Positions 47,912-58,141 of a DNA stretch of 64,000 bases are shown one piece after another (the first letter of the stretch is position 1; each line of letters starts with the position of its first letter). The translations under genes and the position numbers were made by a program. The notes beneath the pieces are model-generated. The model was not told the origin of the DNA, made no database searches, and saw only the letters and a program-made list of their open reading frames with translations. Source of the DNA: Reyranella aquatilis (lineage in GTDB: Bacteria; Pseudomonadota; Alphaproteobacteria; Reyranellales; Reyranellaceae); contig NZ_JAJISD010000017.1 in assembly GCF_020880995.1 (NCBI RefSeq), forward strand, positions 1 to 64,000, given 5' to 3'.

Positions 47912-47948
47912 GGGTTCCCTGCAGGCTTGAGGCCTGAAAAGGGGACCC
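47912..47948 (+). other. leader hairpin covering the ribosome site of the CMD-family gene
   Basis: The leader of the next gene can fold into a two-part stem. The outer stem pairs 47912-47920 with 47940-47948 (nine pairs, one G-T), and the inner stem pairs 47922-47926 (CAGGC) with 47932-47936 (GCCTG). The only Shine-Dalgarno-like run (GGGG, 47941-47944) lies in the outer stem, immediately before ATG 47950. This could gate translation, for example by temperature or a regulatory RNA; it could also be a mild attenuator. Confidence 0.5.
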
Positions 47949-47949
47949 A

Positions 47950-48498
47950 ATGGCGCGTATTCCGTACTACGAAGTCGAGAACGCCACCGGCAAGCATGCC
48001 GAGCTTCTCGGCAAGCTCAATCCGATGCTCAACATCTACAAGATGCTGGCCAACTCCGAGCAGGGGGCCAAGGGCTTCCTGCGCATGGGCAACGGACTGC
48101 TCTATCGTTGCGAGCTGAACCCGGTGCTGCGGGAACTGGCGATCATCCGCGTTGGCCGCCTGAGCCGCACCGCCTATGAAGTCTTCCAGCACGAGCGGAT
48201 CGGCCGCGATGTCGGGGTCAGCGAGGAGAAGATCGCCGCCCTGCGCGACGCCACCATCGAGGCGCCGGCCTTCGACGACAACGAGAAAGCGGTGCTGCGC
48301 TACACCGACGACGTGGTGCGCAACGTCCGCGCCTCCGACAAGACGCTGAAGGCGGTGCAGGCCTTCCTGACGCCGGGCGCGCTGGTCGAGCTCACCCTGA
48401 CCATCGGCTACTACATGATGGTCTGCCGCTTCCTCGAATCGATGGGCGTCGATGGCGAGGAAGGTCAGGCGGAGTGGCTCAAGACCGCCAAACTGTAA
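47950..48498 (+). CDS. carboxymuconolactone decarboxylase (CMD) family protein
   Basis: A 182-residue all-helical protein of the CMD/AhpD superfamily. The conserved histidine lies in YEVFQHERIGRDVG, and LRELAIIRVGRLSRTAYE precedes it. The redox CxxC of AhpD peroxidases is absent, so it is a CMD-type rather than a peroxidase-type member. It sits 56 bases after a sigma/anti-sigma pair with a structured leader. CMD genes are frequent targets of some ECF sigma factors, so it may be part of the stress response (inference). GC and codon use match the neighbours. Confidence 0.87.
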   Translation: MARIPYYEVENATGKHAELLGKLNPMLNIYKMLANSEQGAKGFLRMGNGLLYRCELNPVLRELAIIRVGRLSRTAYEVFQHERIGRDVGVSEEKIAALRDATIEAPAFDDNEKAVLRYTDDVVRNVRASDKTLKAVQAFLTPGALVELTLTIGYYMMVCRFLESMGVDGEEGQAEWLKTAKL

Positions 48499-48522
48499 GC
48501 GCTGAGCGTTAGGAGTAACGAA

Positions 48523-50034
48523 ATGGCGTACCGCGTCCTGATCGCGCAGTTCATGCACGAGACCAATACCTTCAGTAAACTGAAGACCACGCTGGAGGAC
48601 TACCGCAAGCGCTGGCTGATCGAGGGCGAGGCGATGGTGCCGCGGTTCACGGGCACGAAGAACGAGGTCGGCGGCTACATCGATTCGGTGAAGAAGTACG
48701 GCTGGGAGCCGGTCTGGGCCGCCGCGGCCAATGCGACGCCATCGGGCAAACTCACCAGGGAGACCTGGGAGCATATCCGCGACCTGATCCTCGGGGCGGC
48801 GAAGAAGGCGGGCAGGCTCGACGCGATCTGCCTGTCGCTGCATGGCGCGGCAGTCACGGAGACCGAGGACGATGCGGAGGGTGCACTGCTCGGCGCCCTG
48901 CGTGCCATCGTCGGGCCGGACATTCCGATCGTTGCCACGCTCGACCTGCATGCCAATGCGACGGCCACGATGGCGCGCCACGCCAATGCGCTGGTGAGTT
49001 ACCGGACCTATCCGCACATCGACGGCTACGAGCGAGCGGTGCAGGCTGCGGCGCTGGTCCAGGAGACGCTGGAGGGCAAGAAGCAGCCGAAGTGCCTGCT
49101 GGTCCAGCCCGCCATGCTGCAGGGCGCGGATTCCGGCAAGACCACCCAGCCCGGCCTGATGCGCGACCTGCTGGCGAGGGCCGATGCCTTCGAGAAGGAG
49201 CCGGGTATCAACGTCGTCAGCGTCCAGGCGGGCTTCACCTGGGCCGACATTCCCTATACCGGCCCGTCGATCGCGGTCAGCCACGAGCCCGGCGCCGAGA
49301 AGCGCGCGCGCGAGATGGCGGCCGAACTGCTCGACGAGATCTGGAAGCGGCGCGACGTGAACACCTCGAACTACCGGCCGATCGCCGATGCGATCGCGGC
49401 GGCCAAGGCGGGTGTCGGCAAGGAGGGACCGCTGGTGGTGGCCGACGGCACCGACAATCCGGGCGGTGGCGGCTACAACGACACGACGCCGGTGCTGCAG
49501 GCCCTGATCGACGCCAAGGTCGACAACGTGGCCTTCGGCACCATCTTCGATCCGGGCACGGTGCAGCAGGCGATCGCGGCCGGCGTCGGCGCCGAGATCG
49601 ACGTCGTGCTGGGCGGCCATACGGATCCCTCGATGGGCGCGCCGGTGAAGGCGCGGGCGCGCGTGAAGATCCTGTCCGACGGGTCTTTCAAGAACGACGG
49701 GCCGATGAATGCCGGCGTCGAGACGTCGATGGGGCCGACCGCGGTACTGCGCATCGGTGGCATCGACGTCGTCACCATCTCCAACCGCATCCAGACGATC
49801 GACCTGCAGGTCTTTCTCAGCCAGGGAATCGACCCACGGACGAAGAGCGTGGTGGTGGTGAAGAGCGTGCAGCACTTCCGCGCCGCCTACGCGCCGATCG
49901 CCCGCGAGATCGTGCTGGTCGATTCGGGCGGCATCTGCTCGCCCGATCTCACGCGCCTGAAGTTCACCAAGCTCAGGCGGCCGATCTGGCCGCTCGACGG
50001 CGTCAACGATCCCTACGCGGGGCAGCGCGCCTGA
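48523..50034 (+). CDS. M81 family metallopeptidase (MlrC-like)
   Basis: A 503-residue protein of the MlrC/M81 family. N-terminal metal motif AQFMHETNTFSKL, central SLHGAAVTE, VATLDLHANATATM and the C-terminal domain with DNPGGGGYNDTTPVLQAL and LVDSGGICSPDL. MlrC opens the degraded microcystin peptide, but most members in soil bacteria act on other small amides or hydantoin-like compounds. AGGAG lies before the ATG. It is followed 31 bases later by a 2OG oxygenase gene. Confidence 0.92.
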   Translation: MAYRVLIAQFMHETNTFSKLKTTLEDYRKRWLIEGEAMVPRFTGTKNEVGGYIDSVKKYGWEPVWAAAANATPSGKLTRETWEHIRDLILGAAKKAGRLDAICLSLHGAAVTETEDDAEGALLGALRAIVGPDIPIVATLDLHANATATMARHANALVSYRTYPHIDGYERAVQAAALVQETLEGKKQPKCLLVQPAMLQGADSGKTTQPGLMRDLLARADAFEKEPGINVVSVQAGFTWADIPYTGPSIAVSHEPGAEKRAREMAAELLDEIWKRRDVNTSNYRPIADAIAAAKAGVGKEGPLVVADGTDNPGGGGYNDTTPVLQALIDAKVDNVAFGTIFDPGTVQQAIAAGVGAEIDVVLGGHTDPSMGAPVKARARVKILSDGSFKNDGPMNAGVETSMGPTAVLRIGGIDVVTISNRIQTIDLQVFLSQGIDPRTKSVVVVKSVQHFRAAYAPIAREIVLVDSGGICSPDLTRLKFTKLRRPIWPLDGVNDPYAGQRA

Positions 50035-50065
50035 GCGTTGGCATGACACTGGCATGAGGATCGGC

Positions 50066-51073
50066 ATGAACATCACACGCGAGGCGCCGTTGCCCGGCGC
50101 ATCCTTCGGCGCCACCCTGCGGTTGGCGGGCGATGCCGCGGAGATCGTGGCGGCCGCCGAGCGCGATCCCGGCCGCCTGCCGGCCGAACTCGCGGCGGCA
50201 AGGGGGCTGCTGCTGATCCAGGGCATGAACGGGATTTCCGACGATCCGGACCTGCTGATCCGGCTCAGCCGCGTCTTCGGGCCCGAGGTCGAGGACTATC
50301 GGCATACGCTGACCGACCTGAAGGCGGTGCATGTGTCGGTGCCGGAGATCCTGCTGGTGTCCAACATGGCGCCGGTCTCCAAGGCGCCGCCCAAGCGGCC
50401 CGATCCGCCGCTGGCCGCCGACGGGCTGATCCCGACCCAGTATCCGCATCGCAAGGGCTGGCACACCGACCAGAGCTATCGCCGGCCGCCGCCCGACATC
50501 TCGCTGTTCTATGCCGTGACACCGGCGCAGCGCGACACCGGCCAGACACTGTTTGCCAACGGCATCCTGGCCTACGAGGCGCTGCCGCCGGCGCTGAAGG
50601 CGAAGGTCGAGACCCTGGTCGGCCTGCACGCCCAGCCGGGCACCGGCCGGTCGCGCGAGGCCGCGCTGGCGGGCCGCCCGCCGCGTGCCTTCGCGCCGCA
50701 CGAGCGCTCGCAGCCGCAGCCGGTCGTGCGCACCCACCCCGTGACGGGGGAGAAGTCCCTCTACCTCTGCGAATGGGGCCAGATGGACTGGTTCGAGGGA
50801 CCGTTCGTCGGGCTGGAGCCGGGCCCGCACGGCGCGGGCGCGGCACTGCTCGACGAGATCATGGCGCACTATACGCAGCGCCGCTTCTGCTACGCCCACG
50901 AATGGACCGAGGGCGATCTGCTGATCTGGGACAATCGCTGCCTCGTCCATGCCGCCACCTGGTTCGACGGCGACCGCGAGGGCCGGCTGATGTGGCGCAC
51001 CACGGTGCACGGCAATCCCGGCCCCCAATATGCCGGCGAGAAGAAGAGCTGGATTCCGGCGGCAGCCGAGTAG
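50066..51073 (+). CDS. TauD/TfdA-family 2-oxoglutarate dioxygenase
   Basis: A ~335-residue Fe(II)/2-oxoglutarate dioxygenase. Iron ligands are in GWHTDQSYRRPPP (HxD) and the distal NRCLVHAATWFD, followed by the 2OG-binding arginine in GRLMWRTTVHG. Family members hydroxylate taurine, aryloxyacids, carnitine-like amines or, in PhnY*-type enzymes, phosphonates (AEP). An upstream ATG at 50054 exists, but GAGGA lies 5 bases before 50066. Given the phosphonate gene content elsewhere in the window, a phosphonate role is possible but not shown. Confidence 0.87.
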   Translation: MNITREAPLPGASFGATLRLAGDAAEIVAAAERDPGRLPAELAAARGLLLIQGMNGISDDPDLLIRLSRVFGPEVEDYRHTLTDLKAVHVSVPEILLVSNMAPVSKAPPKRPDPPLAADGLIPTQYPHRKGWHTDQSYRRPPPDISLFYAVTPAQRDTGQTLFANGILAYEALPPALKAKVETLVGLHAQPGTGRSREAALAGRPPRAFAPHERSQPQPVVRTHPVTGEKSLYLCEWGQMDWFEGPFVGLEPGPHGAGAALLDEIMAHYTQRRFCYAHEWTEGDLLIWDNRCLVHAATWFDGDREGRLMWRTTVHGNPGPQYAGEKKSWIPAAAE

Positions 51074-51079
51074 GGCGGG

Positions 51080-52132
51080 TCAGCGCTTCTGCCGGAAGAA
51101 GGTGGTGAGCGCATAGCGGCGGCCGCGGGTGACGGGGCCGACAGCGTGCAGCAGCGCGCAGGAGAAGACGGCGGCCGCACCGGCGGGCGGGCTGACGCGC
51201 ACACCTGCATATTCGGGAAACACCAACTCGCCACCCTCGAAATCGTCGTTGAGGTTCAGCGATACGGCGAAGGCGCGGTCGGCGGTGGTCGGCGCGCCGT
51301 TGTCGCGATGGGCGGCGAAGAAGTGGCCGCCCTCGGCGCTGTAGGACAACACGACATGGGCATCGAAGGTGAACTCCCGGTCGAAGGCAAAGACCTTGGT
51401 GAGTTCCGGCCCGATGCGATAGGCGAGGCGATCGGACACCGCCTTCTGCATCATCGGCTCGACGATCATGTAGTCCTCGGTGCGCTTCAGCTTCGCCATG
51501 TCGACGTTGCCGTAGCGGCTCGAGACGCCTGAATCCTTGTGATCGCCCTTGGCCCAGAGGCGCATCAGCTGGGTGCAGAAGTCGGGCTCGAAGACGCGGG
51601 GCAGGACCAGGACCGGCGCCATCGCGGTGTTGAGCAGCAGGTCGGCGCCGCCATTGGCGCGCACCGAATCGGCGAGGGGGCCGATCGCTTCAGTCGCCGC
51701 CGCCAGGGCGCGCGTGTCGAAGGTGGCGGCCACGCGTTGGTTGGGATCGAGCACGATCACGCGCTGGCGCAGTCCCATCGCCTGGCCGAAGGAGACGGCG
51801 CCACCCTGTGCGAGCAGGGCTGTCAGATACTGGCCCTTCGGGTCGCACAGCAGGAGGGGCTGTTCCGGCTCGGCGCCGAGCTTTTTCCAGGCGGGCGCTG
51901 CCCGCGCGATCTCGGAGCCTGTGACGATCACCAGCGTCGTCGAGGCCCGTTCGCAGGCGGCACGCAGGTCGCCGAACTGCGTAGGATCGAGGGCCGTCAG
52001 ATCGGCCACGACCAGGAGCGTCACAGGAGCGCCGCCGAACGACCAGACGAACTTGCGGAGCTTGCCGTCCAGCCCCGGCAGGGCGAAATCCGGAAGGCGG
52101 TCTCCGGGCCTGAGCGACAGCATGTTGGTCAT
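51080..52132 (-). CDS. redoxin-like/prolyl-4-hydroxylase-like 2OG-Fe(II) oxygenase fusion
   Basis: A 350-residue fusion. Residues 1-150 resemble a peroxiredoxin/redoxin fold (LRPGDRLPDFALPGLDGKL, VTLLVVADLTALDPTQFG) but carry no cysteine at the expected peroxidatic position (LTALDPTQF). Residues 165-350 are a 2OG-Fe(II) oxygenase of the prolyl-4-hydroxylase type, with AAHRDNG (HxD), a distal His (ALLHAVGP) and the 2OG Arg (GRRYALTTFF). It is cytosolic. The redox-dead half may bind a substrate or partner. It is convergent with the TauD-like gene. Confidence 0.85.
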   Translation of the reverse strand: MTNMLSLRPGDRLPDFALPGLDGKLRKFVWSFGGAPVTLLVVADLTALDPTQFGDLRAACERASTTLVIVTGSEIARAAPAWKKLGAEPEQPLLLCDPKGQYLTALLAQGGAVSFGQAMGLRQRVIVLDPNQRVAATFDTRALAAATEAIGPLADSVRANGGADLLLNTAMAPVLVLPRVFEPDFCTQLMRLWAKGDHKDSGVSSRYGNVDMAKLKRTEDYMIVEPMMQKAVSDRLAYRIGPELTKVFAFDREFTFDAHVVLSYSAEGGHFFAAHRDNGAPTTADRAFAVSLNLNDDFEGGELVFPEYAGVRVSPPAGAAAVFSCALLHAVGPVTRGRRYALTTFFRQKR

Positions 52133-52292
52133 GGCCGCTGGTAGCAGTGCCCCGTGGGCCGTTCAAGCGGCGGGCGGATCGTCCCTTGGCGTCTTCGGAA
52201 TGGCCCACGATGCAGCCGCGCTGCTTCGCGGAAACGCGGGGTAGCGAGGCAGGTCCACCTTCCGGCCGCCGCGGGTAGAGACTCCATGCGGC

Positions 52293-52790
52293 GTGTCCCA
52301 GGCCTTCGCTGTCATCCGCGAGGCGATGAAGAAGAAGGGCATGGTCGCCATCGGACGTTTGGTCATGAGTACGCGCGAGAGGGTGTGCGCGATCGAGATC
52401 GAGGAGGACGGTCTCGTGCTAACCACGCTTCGCACCGCCGAAGAGGTCCGCACCCTCGACGAAATCGGCCATTCGGATCTCCCGAAGCCAGATTCGCAGA
52501 TGCTCGATATCGCGGAAAAGATCGTGGCCCAACAGTCCGGCGAGTTCGATGCCAGCGAGTTCAACGACCGCTATGAGGATGCTCTTCGCGACCTGATCGA
52601 GTAGAAGAAGAAGGGCCGTCCGGTGAAATCCACCAAGCCGCGCGAGGCGGACGATACCAATGTGATCGACCTCATGGCAGCGCTGAAGCGTAGCCTCCAG
52701 GGCGACGGTCCCGTCGAGCGACGAAAAGAGACGTCGGCCAAGACGAAGAAGGCAGCCAACACGAACAGGCGGAAGGGAAGGGCAGCATGA
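52293..52790 (+). pseudogene. remnant of a Ku (non-homologous end-joining) gene with an in-frame amber codon
   Basis: The 166-codon frame matches the C-terminal part of bacterial Ku: AFAVIREAMKKKGMVAIGRL, VMSTRER, LVLTTLRTAEEVR, EFNDRYEDALRDLIE, then a TAG at 52602-52604, then in the same frame KKKGRPVKSTKPREADDTNV, IDLMAALKRSL and a basic tail up to TGA at 52788-52790. The N-terminal half of Ku (DNA-ring part) is absent: the 160 bases between the oxygenase gene and 52293 do not encode it. A 103-residue product could still be made from GTG 52293, but it would lack the ring. No ligD lies in the window. Confidence 0.85.
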
Positions 52791-52994
52791 ACGTCCAACT
52801 CCCCTTGCCGACGGGATAGGCTCGGCAGTTCACCAGCGTGCCGGGCCTCCCCCGACCGTCTCGATATGCTGGAGCACGCCAAGGTCCGCCCGGATCGAAA
52901 TCCGACAGGTTCTGGTAGGGACAATCGACGAGTTCGGCGTCCGGCTGCGCGCGAGCGCCACCGTCGGCGCGATGATCCAGGAGAACAGGCGCGC

Positions 52995-53255
52995 TCAGGC
53001 TCCTGCCGATCGTCCCTGAAGGTCAGGGTGCGGAGTGGGGGCGTTTTGTTTTGGCGGCCCGAGAAGATCGTTCGCGAGACTTGTCGCCATTTCCTGCGAG
53101 AAAACCAGCAGGACGTTCTTCCCGCCCTGGATGCCGTCTGCCTTTACGGCGGAAAGGGATTTGTGCCGAAGACGTAGCATGATCGTGCCCGGCTTCTCTC
53201 CTTTCACGACATCCCAGTGCAGCGGGATTTCCACGTCCGAAGACAACTTTGCCAT
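52995..53255 (-). CDS. hypothetical protein (86 residues)
   Basis: I do not recognise this protein. It has a coherent N-terminal part (MAKLSSDVEIPLHWDVVKGE, TIMLRLRHKSL, NVLLVFSQEMATSLANDLLG) that looks like a real folded domain. The ATG at 53255 has GGGGAG 7 bases upstream, which supports a genuine gene. The C-terminal residues are Pro-rich and may be frayed. It lies within a degraded stretch between the Ku remnant and tRNA-Val, so it could be a surviving passenger of an inserted element. Confidence 0.6.
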   Translation of the reverse strand: MAKLSSDVEIPLHWDVVKGEKPGTIMLRLRHKSLSAVKADGIQGGKNVLLVFSQEMATSLANDLLGPPKQNAPTPHPDLQGRSAGA

Positions 53256-53954
53256 ACCGATCTCCCCCTCAATATGGTCACACGATGGCGCGCCGAGCTT
53301 TCAATCCGCTGACGCCGTGGGGCGGGTTGAGAAAACGGCTTTGACCGACAGAATGGCCGGCCAGGAATAAAACGGCGCTCGGGGGTGAGTGGCGGATGGT
53401 GGGGCCTGCATCGCCCCCACAACTAGGTCCGGGCGTCGCTGCCCGTCCTACCGGTGTGCAGGATAAATCGCCGTGTCGCACCCGCCGCGGCCACTCTAGG
53501 CGCCGCGCTGCAGACCTTCAATTGGCCGTCGGGGCTACTCCCCGTCGCGGCCGTTGTAGCCGCCAACGGTGAGCTGGGCCGTGGCGTGCGCTCCGACGCC
53601 CGGATCTTGATACCGGACTGAGCGATCACGCACTCGATCGCGCCGGCTTCCCCGCTTCTCGAAGCTGATCAGCCGGCAATTGAAGTCGGCTGACTCCCAT
53701 GCGGCATAGACGTATCAGCCGCGTGACGGCGAGGCGATCGGCCATCGCCTTGGGCTCGGCGGTCTCGGCTCGATCGTCGGTGCGTAAAAGCTGGCCCCGG
53801 CGCAGGCGCGCAGCGAAGGGAAATTCGCGAATGTGCGATTGGTGGCTGCCCAAACTGCGTCCAGCCATGGCGAACCATAGCGGAACGCTTGCCTCGGCTG
53901 CGGGTGGGCACGAGGGCCAACGGAGAATTTAGATAACGTTTTCCGGAGGGTAGA
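53256..53954. other. non-coding or degraded stretch 3' of tRNA-Val
   Basis: About 700 bases with only short frames in all directions and no recognisable protein. A short GATGGTGGG match to the tRNA 3'-flank recurs at 53395-53403 and 53953-53961, which may be chance. A small imperfect hairpin lies near 53399-53421. The stretch looks like the remains of an insertion or rearrangement. Confidence 0.55.
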
Positions 53955-54029
53955 TGGTGGGCGCTGTAGGGATTGAACCTACGACCCCACCCGTGTGAAG
54001 GGTGTGCTCTCCCGCTGAGCTAAGCGCCC
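53955..54029 (-). tRNA. tRNA-Val (anticodon CAC)
   Basis: Read on the minus strand, this 75-base stretch folds as a full cloverleaf: acceptor GGGCGCT pairing with AGCGCCC, D-stem GCTC/GAGC, anticodon stem CACCC/GGGTG with loop TTCACAC (anticodon CAC, reading GUG), T-stem GTAGG/CCTAC with loop TTCAATC. The discriminator is A and the CCA end is encoded. It lies 35 bases downstream (in window coordinates, leftward) of gph, with its 3' end facing the degraded stretch. Confidence 0.96.
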
Positions 54030-54064
54030 GGAAGGCGCGCGTATAAGGCAGTCGGGGAAGGCCG

Positions 54065-54769
54065 TCAACGCCCCGCTGCCAGTCCCGCCAGCGCAGCGGG
54101 CAGGGCATCGAAACGGTCGATCACCGCATCGGCCTCCAACTCGCGGGCGGGCTTCGCGGTGTAGCCCCAGCTCACCAGGACGGCCGGGATTCCGGCACCG
54201 CGCGCGGCCTCCGCGTCGTGGGTCGAATCGCCGATCATCACGGCGCGGTTCGGGTCGGCGCCCATGCGCTCCAGCAGCATCAGCAGGTGGCGCGGGTCGG
54301 GCTTGCGGACCGGGAAACTGTCGGCCCCGGCCACGTCACTGATCGGCGGCATCAGCTTCAGGTGCTCGAGAATCATGCGCGACGGCTTCTCGAACTTGTT
54401 GGTGCAGACGCCCTGCTTGAGGCCGATGCGCGCGAACGTGGCGACCACGTCGGAGACGCCGGCAAAGGCCGTCGTATGGCTGATCGGATCGGCCTCGTAG
54501 TAGCGCACGAACTCCCGCGTCACGGCGGTCAGCGTGTCGTCGTCCAGCGTCCGGCCATGCTTGGCGAAGGCCTTGCCCATGGTGACCTTGCTGCCCTGGC
54601 CCATGAAGATCCGCACATCGTCTTCTGTGACGGCCGGCAGGCCGTGGTCTGCCAGCACGTTGCTGACGGCCAGCTGCATGTCCTTGGCGCTGTCGATCAG
54701 GGTGCCGTCGAGGTCATAGAGGACCGTGTCGAAGCGGGCGGTGACGATTGTTTGGGCATCTTTCTGCAT
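54065..54769 (-). CDS. gph: phosphoglycolate phosphatase, HAD family
   Basis: A 234-residue HAD hydrolase. Motif I is VLYDLDGTLIDS (nucleophile Asp), motif II CTNKFEK (Thr), motif III Lys in RKPDPRHL and motif IV VMIGDSTHDAEAARGA. Size and cap fit phosphoglycolate phosphatase, which clears the 2-phosphoglycolate formed in DNA repair and photorespiration-like reactions. It is divergent from glmU across 59 bases. The start is taken at MQKDAQ; longer frames upstream read into glmU antisense. Confidence 0.88.
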   Translation of the reverse strand: MQKDAQTIVTARFDTVLYDLDGTLIDSAKDMQLAVSNVLADHGLPAVTEDDVRIFMGQGSKVTMGKAFAKHGRTLDDDTLTAVTREFVRYYEADPISHTTAFAGVSDVVATFARIGLKQGVCTNKFEKPSRMILEHLKLMPPISDVAGADSFPVRKPDPRHLLMLLERMGADPNRAVMIGDSTHDAEAARGAGIPAVLVSWGYTAKPARELEADAVIDRFDALPAALAGLAAGR

Positions 54770-54828
54770 GCCGTGCTCTCTAGCATATCCGCCTTGCCCC
54801 CCCGCCAGCCTCATGGCATCGGACGGAC

Positions 54829-56202
54829 ATGAAATCTCCGATTGCCGTGGTCGTGCTCGCAGCCGGCGCCGGAACCCGCATGAAGTCGGCCCTGCCGAAG
54901 GTGCTGCATCCGCTCGCGAACCTACCGATGGTGGCCCATGTGCTGGCCAATGCAGCCGCCCTGAAGCCGAGCCGGATCGTCGGCGTGATCGCGCCCGGCG
55001 CGACGGCGGTGGCCGAGGCCTTCGCACCCCATCCGACGGTCGTCCAGAGCAAGCCGCTGGGCACGGGGCACGCCGCCCGGGCCGCCCTGGGGGTGCTCCA
55101 GGGCCATGAGGGGCCGGTTCTGGTCGTATTCGGCGACGCGCCGCTGGTGACGACGCAGAGCCTGCGCCGGCTGGTCGCCGCCTGCGGGAAGGCCCGTGCC
55201 GCGGTCGGCGTGCTGGGCTTTACGGCGCGCGATCCGTCGCCCTATGGCCGCCTGATCGTCGAGGGCGGCGAGCTGGTGAAGATCGTCGAGAGCAAGGACG
55301 CCGACGCCGCGGAGCGCGCGGTCGACTTCTGCAATTCCGGCGTGATGTGCATCGACGGCCGGCTGATCGCGACGCTGTTGGGGGCGATCCGGAACGACAA
55401 TGTGAAGCGCGAATTCTACCTCACCGACGCCGTGCGCATCGCCCGCGCGGCCGGCCACAAGGCGATCGCCGTGGCGGGCGAGGAGGCGGAATTCCAGGGC
55501 ATCAATTCGCGCGTCGAACTGGCCGTGGCCGAGCAGGCGCTGCAGCAGCGACTGCGCCAGGCCGCGATGATCGGGGGCGTGACAATGACTGATCCAGGCA
55601 CGGTCTGGCTGTCGGCCGACACGAAGTTCGGCACCGACGTCACGATCGGGCCGAACGTCCGCTTCGGGCCGGGCGTCAGCATCGGCGCCGATACCGTGAT
55701 CAAGGCCTTCTGCGACATCGAGGGGGTGCGCGTCGGCAGGGGCGCCATCATCGGGCCGTTCGCGCGCATCCGCCCGGGATCGGAAGTGGCCGACGACGTG
55801 CATATCGGCAACTTCGTGGAGCTCAAGGCGACGCGCATGGGGCGGGGCGCCAAGGCGAACCATCTCGCCTATCTGGGCGATGCCGACATCGGGACGGGCA
55901 GCAACATCGGGGCCGGCACGATCGCCGTGAACTACGATGGCTTCGGCAAGCACCGCACGGTCATTGGGCCGGACGTGTTCATCGGCTCCAACAGCTCCCT
56001 GGTGGCGCCGCTCAAGGTCGGCCGGGGGGCGAACGTCACCGCCGGCAGCGTGGTGACCGAGGACGTTCCCGCCGACGCGCTGGCGTTCGGCCGCGCCCGC
56101 CAGGTCACAAAGAAGGGGCGGGCCTCGGCCCTTCGTGCGAAACTCCGCGACCGTGCCGCCGCGGCGAAGAGAGCTGCCACGGAGCGGTCCGGCAAGAACT
56201 AG
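54829..56202 (+). CDS. glmU: bifunctional UDP-N-acetylglucosamine pyrophosphorylase/glucosamine-1-phosphate N-acetyltransferase
   Basis: A 457-residue GlmU. The pyrophosphorylase domain opens with LAAGAGTRMKS (residues 10-20) and includes LGTGHAARAAL and VFGDAPLV. The left-handed beta-helix acetyltransferase domain begins about residue 250 with hexapeptide repeats (VTIGPNVRFGPGVSIGADTV) and contains the catalytic His in NHLAYLGDADIG. It makes UDP-GlcNAc for peptidoglycan and lipopolysaccharide. glmS follows after 26 bases. Confidence 0.97.
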   Translation: MKSPIAVVVLAAGAGTRMKSALPKVLHPLANLPMVAHVLANAAALKPSRIVGVIAPGATAVAEAFAPHPTVVQSKPLGTGHAARAALGVLQGHEGPVLVVFGDAPLVTTQSLRRLVAACGKARAAVGVLGFTARDPSPYGRLIVEGGELVKIVESKDADAAERAVDFCNSGVMCIDGRLIATLLGAIRNDNVKREFYLTDAVRIARAAGHKAIAVAGEEAEFQGINSRVELAVAEQALQQRLRQAAMIGGVTMTDPGTVWLSADTKFGTDVTIGPNVRFGPGVSIGADTVIKAFCDIEGVRVGRGAIIGPFARIRPGSEVADDVHIGNFVELKATRMGRGAKANHLAYLGDADIGTGSNIGAGTIAVNYDGFGKHRTVIGPDVFIGSNSSLVAPLKVGRGANVTAGSVVTEDVPADALAFGRARQVTKKGRASALRAKLRDRAAAAKRAATERSGKN

Positions 56203-56228
56203 TCACCCTCCCGTTCGAGACAGACCCC

Positions 56229-58052
<1,824 letters not shown>

Positions 58053-58090
58053 GCGAAGGGCGTCCCGCGGCCTTCCGGAACCTGCGCATG

Positions 58091-58125
58091 AAAAAGCCGC
58101 GGAACCTTCAGGCTCCGCGGCTTTT
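58091..58125. terminator. bidirectional rho-independent terminator
   Basis: Perfect 12-bp stem: AAAAGCCGCGGA at 58092-58103 pairs with TCCGCGGCTTTT at 58114-58125, with a 10-base loop. A-run on one side and T-run on the other let it stop transcripts from both directions: glmS on the plus strand and the EF-hand gene on the minus strand. Confidence 0.88.
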
Positions 58126-58141
58126 CAATTCTTGCCGTGGG

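Noticed and set aside
52898..53019. Plus-strand protein-like fragment (RIEIRQVLVGTIDEFGVRL) before a TGA at 53017
   Set aside because: It looks protein-like but has no start, no recognised family and overlaps the end of the better-supported minus-strand small gene; possibly another decayed passenger.
53256..53954. CRISPR array or complete insertion sequence in the non-coding stretch
   Set aside because: No regularly spaced repeats, no transposase frame and no terminal inverted repeats are visible.
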